From Alnus glutinosa (lineage: Eukaryota; Streptophyta; Magnoliopsida; Fagales; Betulaceae): 64,000 bases of DNA. Shown in pieces: positions 59,489-64,000 of this stretch. Made by a program: the position numbers and the translations under genes. The DNA lies in assembly GCF_958979055.1 (NCBI RefSeq), contig NC_084899.1:3037001-3101000 (forward strand), in the 5' to 3' direction. Each line of letters opens with the position of its first letter. Positions within the stretch are counted from its first letter, which is position 1. The notes under the pieces were generated by a model that was given only the letters and a program-made list of their open reading frames with translations, was not told where the DNA came from and did no database searches.

Positions 59489-61357
59489 TGTTGGTACAGT
59501 TTTCCGATTGTTGACGTGTTATCTTGCGATTCACCTAAGCTTCTTCTTCTCTTGAAATCTTAAAAGAAACACTGCCTCAGGGGATGCCAACAATTCTGCT
59601 CCGATGCATAAGTTAGTACTGGATGTGCAAAGTACTTTAGAGTAATTTTTTTGCAAATTGCAAGTGAGTTTATACCTGTGAACACCTTGTATTTATAAAG
59701 GTTTCAGTGGTGGTTGAAATTCCCTGAGTATCCTAAATTCCCGGGAATCTCCAGTTAGTGACAACGTGGGTTTGGGGTTCCGCACATCCTGAATTCCCAG
59801 GAAACTCCAGTTAATGGCAATGTGGGTTCGGACATGCGGAATGTCAGGGATTTGTGGTGCTGTCCTTACTGTGCATCTGGGGGCGAAATATCCGGAATCT
59901 CTCAGAGGCTTCTGGGGCTCCGAGATTTTCGGGATCATGGGTCATTCTGGGGAGGCCTCGAGTGATCTATCTTAAGCTCCGGAACTCCGAGATGTTTCGT
60001 ACTTGGATGAAAGATTCGGCACCTGAAATGGTTCACGACAGAGGTGCCCCGGACCCCATGGTGTATTAGGACTAGAGCTGGCAAAACGGGTACCCGTCAC
60101 AACCCGTTTATGACCCGCAACCCGTTTAAGCTAGACCCAAACACGACCCGTTTATCTTAACGGGTCGGAGCTCCAGACACGACACGACACAGCAATTTGA
60201 CGGGTCACCCGACACGACCCATGAAACCCATTTAGCATAATGGGTCGTATCGGGTCGGCACGACCCGTTTGACCCGTTTAGACTTCTAAGCCTCAAATGA
60301 ACTACAACTTCATCATTCATGGCAAAAAAAGAAAGCTAGACTACATTTTGCAAGGAACAGGGCTGTAAATGAGAGCAATATTGCACTAGAGAGGGAAAAA
60401 AAAAATAAGGAAATACAAAATCTTCCATGAAATGACAAAAAAAAGTATTCTTCGCAAAAACCTACTAAATTAAAAACAAAAATATCAAATCTGCAACAAC
60501 GAAAATTAATAAGAAAATATTGCCATTGTAAAAGAAAAAATAAAAAAATGGAATAGGGTTACATAGATCGGCCATTGGAGACAAGAAGGCTTTAGCCAGC
60601 TCTGACCTCTTCTTTCTTGATCTCTGCTGAAAACCCATACTCTTCTCTTCTTCTTCTTCTTCTAATTTTTGCGTCTCTCTCACAGAGTCACGAATCAGCT
60701 CTCTCTCTCAGATCCGTTCTCTCTTACTCACTCTGGTGTGCGACAGGAGAACGGAGAAGGACTGAAGGAGATAAGAAGAAGAAACAAAGAAAATGAAAAA
60801 AGAAAAGAGAAATAAAAGGAAAAGGGAGAGGCGTCAGGATTCGAGGGAATAAAGCCAAAACAATTTTGGCCAAAAGGCCAAAAAAATCCACAGCCACGTG
60901 TGTGGCTGTGGATATGAGTCATAAGACCAAAAAGTATGGTCTTATTTTATTATTAGCTCTACTCTCTTTTAAATTACAATTTTGTCATATTTTATTTTAT
61001 ATCAATACAATTTTATATCCATTCTTTTTTTTTTTTTTTTTTCTTAAAAAAAAGCTTAATCGTGTCAGGCGGGTCACCCACGGGTGACCCGCCGCCTGAC
61101 CCGCCAGACCTAGTTAAATGGGTAGACCCGTTTAAGGTAGACCCAAACTCGCTAATTTCGTGTCGTGTTCATGTCGGATTGTCGGGTCGTGTCAAAATTG
61201 CCAGCCTTAATTAAGACCGAGGTGACCTCGTCCTTTGAGATGAGTCCTGACCGAGGTGCCCCGGCCCCTCTAGGTGGATCACGGCCAAGGTGACCTGGCA
61301 TGGTCAGTTATTTGATCTGGGCCCTAAATAGCCTCGGTACATATTATTTCTTTAACG
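59489..61357. mobile_element. Solo LTR, about 0.72 kb without its insertion, target duplication ATTAT
   Basis: Starts TGTTGGTACAGTTTTCCG, flanked by ATTAT at 59484-59488 and 61358-61362; copy A has one ATTAT at 30575-30579 and no insert. The right end reads TTTAACG where CA would be expected, perhaps mutated. The left end matches the reverse-complemented right end of the LTR at 28551-29450. A hAT-like element is inserted at 60073. Confidence 0.8.
60073..61209. mobile_element. Non-autonomous hAT-like element, 1137 bp
   Basis: TIRs TAGAGCTGGCAA and TTGCCAGCCTTA, flanked by ATTAGGAC (60065-60072) and ATTAAGAC (61210-61217), an 8-bp duplication with one change. Subterminal zones are filled with GACCCGTTTA and CGGGTCG words. 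The middle has a minus-strand GA-rich leader and a short frame MGFQQRSRKKRSELAKAF (from about 60640); I cannot identify it. No transposase. Confidence 0.8.
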
Positions 61358-61379
61358 ATTATAAATATTTGGTTATTCC

Positions 61380-61475
61380 AAATCCCCCCTCCTCACAGCA
61401 ACAATTTTGCGTGAAGGACTATAGCAACACGATATACCAGAACCAATCTGATCACAAGGGATAGGACATTGAAGC
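61380..61475 (-). pseudogene. RLK fragment, further deleted copy of 30605-30785
   Basis: TAGCAACACGATATACCAGAACCAATC and a following TGATCACAAGGGAT match the RLK kinase start with most of the juxtamembrane part deleted. It adds nothing functional but confirms the duplication of copy A. Confidence 0.8.
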
Positions 61476-63054
61476 TTCGCTTAATTAAGCCTTCTAATTG
61501 GGACTCCTTTTATTGGGTCCATTTGCAAAGATAATGGATCAAACTTTGCTTAAGCCTTCCTACACCTTAGGAATTTGTAAACTTCCTTAAACTAATGTTG
61601 CATCGATATCTTGACGTACACGCAGTGGCAGAGCCAAAATTTTGGTTCACAGGGGGCAAGATTAAAAATTAAAAAAATTGAACAAAAACTAATTAAAAAT
61701 ATAAATAACGAAATAAATAAATAATTTAACAAAATTTAATTATGGTTTAAAACATATATATAAATGTAACTTGCAATTTATTTTGTCATGCCTAACGTTA
61801 ATTTATCTCGTTGTCCTCAATGAGTTTTCATATTACATATTTGCTAAATCTACTATGATACGAGTTCATTCAAAATTTGATTGGAACTCAATGAAATCTT
61901 TGTTATTCTCTTCAAATAACTATAATTATATATTTCATATAATTAAAATATTTAACAATACATATATATCATAAACAACTAATTTAAATTTAAATATAAA
62001 AACTTACATGGACATTTTTTATTATTTAATAATAAACTTAAAAATAAATTAGTATAAAAATTTGACTACATACATGAAATTTTTTAAGGAAGAGAAATCA
62101 TTAAAAAAACAAAAGAAAAGAAAAAAAAAAAAGGCAAACTTCTCGCGCTTTATTTTCACCTGAACCAAAAAAAGAAAAAAAAGAAAAAGAAAAAAAAAGC
62201 TACGTACTTTTGTGATTTGTTAATCTTGTAAATCTTTAAGCAAGTTTGAAGAAGGATTTGGCTGTTTGGCAAGTTTGAAGAAGAATAATAGTACCGCAGT
62301 AACGGCCATATGATTTTATTTTTTTTTAAGTACTCAGCCATATGAATTTAGTTCCCAAATCTGAAATTGCAACTCATATTGCAATATAAAGAAGGAAAAA
62401 TATTTTTGCACAAGAATTGCACAACTTGTGCACAACACAAGAAATATGGGGTGAGACCCATGTGAGTTGGACTCATCACATGGATCTCACCCTATATATC
62501 TTGTGTTGTGTACCATCACTTCTTTATAAATAATATATAGTAGGTTCTCAACTCCAATCTAAACCCAGCTTTTTATTAATTGAAAGTCTGAAAGTATTGT
62601 CCAGAAAGTATTTCACGCTACATGTTTTGTTAAAAAAAAAAGTTAATGAAATGAAGCGGTTTTTCAAAAGTGTAAACACACCGTTTAGTTTGTCTTCTTC
62701 TTTAGAAGAGCCCAGACTAACTTAAAAGTTTTTGAAACTTGATAAATCTGAAATGGTGAAAGCATAAAACACTGAATTTCAGTACTGCTAGCCTTGGAAA
62801 TGCTTTGCCCGTATAATGTAAATGCCCTTTTATGAATGGTTGAAGGTGGGCAACCAAAGTATTTGAAAAAAATTTATCGGGGTCAGAAAAATTTTAGGGA
62901 TCGAGGGAGTGGGCAAGTGCTCCCTCTCTCAACCCCCTGCCTCCGCCCCCGCGTACACGTAGCATTATATTTGAAATGGTTATTAATTTTATTGATATGC
63001 TAATTAGATAACTACAGCAAAAAAGCCCTCATATATGCAACATTCTACAAATGT
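61476..63054. other. Duplicated RLK 3' flank, no gene
   Basis: Collinear with 30780-30924 and 36729-38150. TACACGCAGTGGCAGAGCC near 61617 is the empty site for the CACTA element of copy A. Confidence 0.75.
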
Positions 63055-63312
63055 AAGTCATCATTTTCTCTGAAACAATGTTGAAAACGTACGTTTCTGC
63101 TCGTAGTATTTGGAAAAGCATCAAATAGTGGATGTCAAACTTGCAGTATTCTTCAAAATATTCAAAACCTCTTTCATAGAGGGCCTGGTAGAAGGCAGAG
63201 TACCTGTACAAATGATTCCAATTAAGTTTGAAAACAAAGCACATTTCATCCATGTAACGGGGTTCCTTCACCACCTCATCCAAGCGGCATTAACTACAGG
63301 GCCGCCTTGTTG
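63055..63312 (-). pseudogene. Fragment of the last exon of an RLK-2-like gene
   Basis: Matches RLK-2 38190-38425. A stop codon equivalent lies at 63121-63123. It has a 4-bp insertion (CCAATTAAGTTTG against CCAAGTTTG), a 2-bp insertion near 63285 and scattered changes, so no reading frame survives. Homology ends abruptly at about 63312, before the region encoding the activation-loop side of the exon. Confidence 0.9.
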
Positions 63313-64000
63313 GAAATAAAATACCAAAAAAAAAAAAAAATAGAAAATTTAACAATTAATAAATTATATGTATTAATTAGATGAGACCAATAATTAGATT
63401 TTAAGTGATAATATTAGTATTACAAAAATAAAATGTGTTTAAAATAAATAATAGAATTAGAGTAATAATAATAATGAGTCATAATAGAAGAAATAATTAA
63501 TTGTACTGTTAAAGTGTAATTAAAATAAATGTGAGATCAAATATTAATTACTAAATAATGAGATTTTAATAAAACGGGGTCTCACCGCAATCCATATAAA
63601 TTTGGAGTTTTAAATAAAAAAAATCTTATCTTGGCCATTTGGAATCACCAAATTGGCTAGAGTGGATTTTATTATCCCTTCCCGTCTACTCATATCGCGC
63701 CACGTGTACCACTCACACTCTCTTCCTCTTTCTTCTTTTCTTTTCTTTTCTTCATTTTTTTTTTTTCTCTCCCTCCCTCACACGTCAGATCTCTCTAGTC
63801 TCTCCTTTTCCTTTTCTTCCTTCCTCTCCCCTCTTCACGCACACACCACTCATTTCTCTCCCTTTATTTTCTTTCCTTCATTTTTCCCCCTTCCTCACGC
63901 CACACCTCGCTTCCATTTCTCCCTTTCTCATTTCTTGCTCTACCCATAACAAATCGAGAGAGTGATTCACGCAGGAATGGTGAGAGAACTCGAGTTGCAG
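63313..64000. other. AT-rich DNA, then a pyrimidine-rich leader-like tract
   Basis: 63313-63640 is AT-rich with nothing recognisable. 63700-63955 is strongly CT-rich, like a plant 5' untranslated region, followed at 63976 by an ATG that opens MVRELELQ to the window end. It could be the start of a plus-strand gene or part of another repeat; the sequence ends too soon to tell. Confidence 0.25.

Larger units (their letters stand above)
53610..63312. repeat. Segmental duplication copy B
   Basis: Collinear with 27990-38420 but with different insertions. It ends in a truncated copy of the RLK last exon, cut at about 63312 within the segment encoding the kinase C-lobe. As RLK-2 is complete, copy A is probably the source and B the derived, one-ended copy. 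Confidence 0.9.

Overview
Nuclear DNA of a flowering plant, most likely a woody eudicot; nothing in the window fixes the species. The signs are AT-rich intergenic DNA full of microsatellites, GT-AG introns, copia and gypsy LTR remains, CACTA, hAT, Mutator-like and Harbinger-like elements, endogenous pararetrovirus fragments, and a cluster of plant leucine-rich-repeat receptor kinases.

The only convincingly intact genes are two tandem LRR receptor-like kinases on the minus strand: RLK-1 (19242-22376, 1001 aa) and RLK-2 (38256-41346, 987 aa). Both have a signal peptide, an LRRNT, about 21 LRRs, one membrane segment and an RD-type kinase split by one short intron inside the APE codon. They look like subfamily XI (HAESA-like: HSL1/HSL3 type), which read peptide signals at the plasma membrane. 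RLK-3 (45469-48355) keeps its frame but has lost its 5' end and the A of the APE motif. RLK-psi (10287-12984, plus strand) is a shattered copy whose last ORF runs into a copia gag zinc knuckle. Small RLK pieces lie at 30.6, 61.4 and 63.1 kb.

Layout: 0-1.3 kb copia pol relic; 2.2-7.5 kb duplicated flank sequence with microsatellites, a Mutator-like element, a foldback MITE and a pararetroviral coat-protein fragment; 8.4-13.3 kb RLK-psi and its flank; 15.3-18.7 kb an inverted-repeat region and a hAT element carrying a PORR-domain gene piece; 19.2-25.1 kb RLK-1 and a duplicated upstream flank, one copy holding a Harbinger-like element; 25.9-28 kb CACTA relic and adenylate kinase pseudogene; 28-38.4 kb segmental duplication copy A, with a solo LTR and a 5.8-kb CACTA element that carries a piece of an SR splicing-factor gene and a 1.7-kb palindromic GATC-rich array; 38.3-48.4 kb RLK-2 and RLK-3; 48.4-52.4 kb an LTR-like block and rearranged pararetroviral fragments; 52.5-53.7 kb tandem repeat; 53.6-63.3 kb segmental duplication copy B with nested solo LTRs and a second hAT element; then AT-rich and pyrimidine-rich DNA to the end.

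The window is a receptor-kinase cluster still being reshaped. Paralogous copies give empty target sites for several insertions, so element ends and target-site duplications can be read from the sequence alone. I found no plausible new enzymatic or defence system. The most unusual structures are the gene-carrying CACTA and hAT elements, the large GATC palindrome and the kinase-gag chimera.
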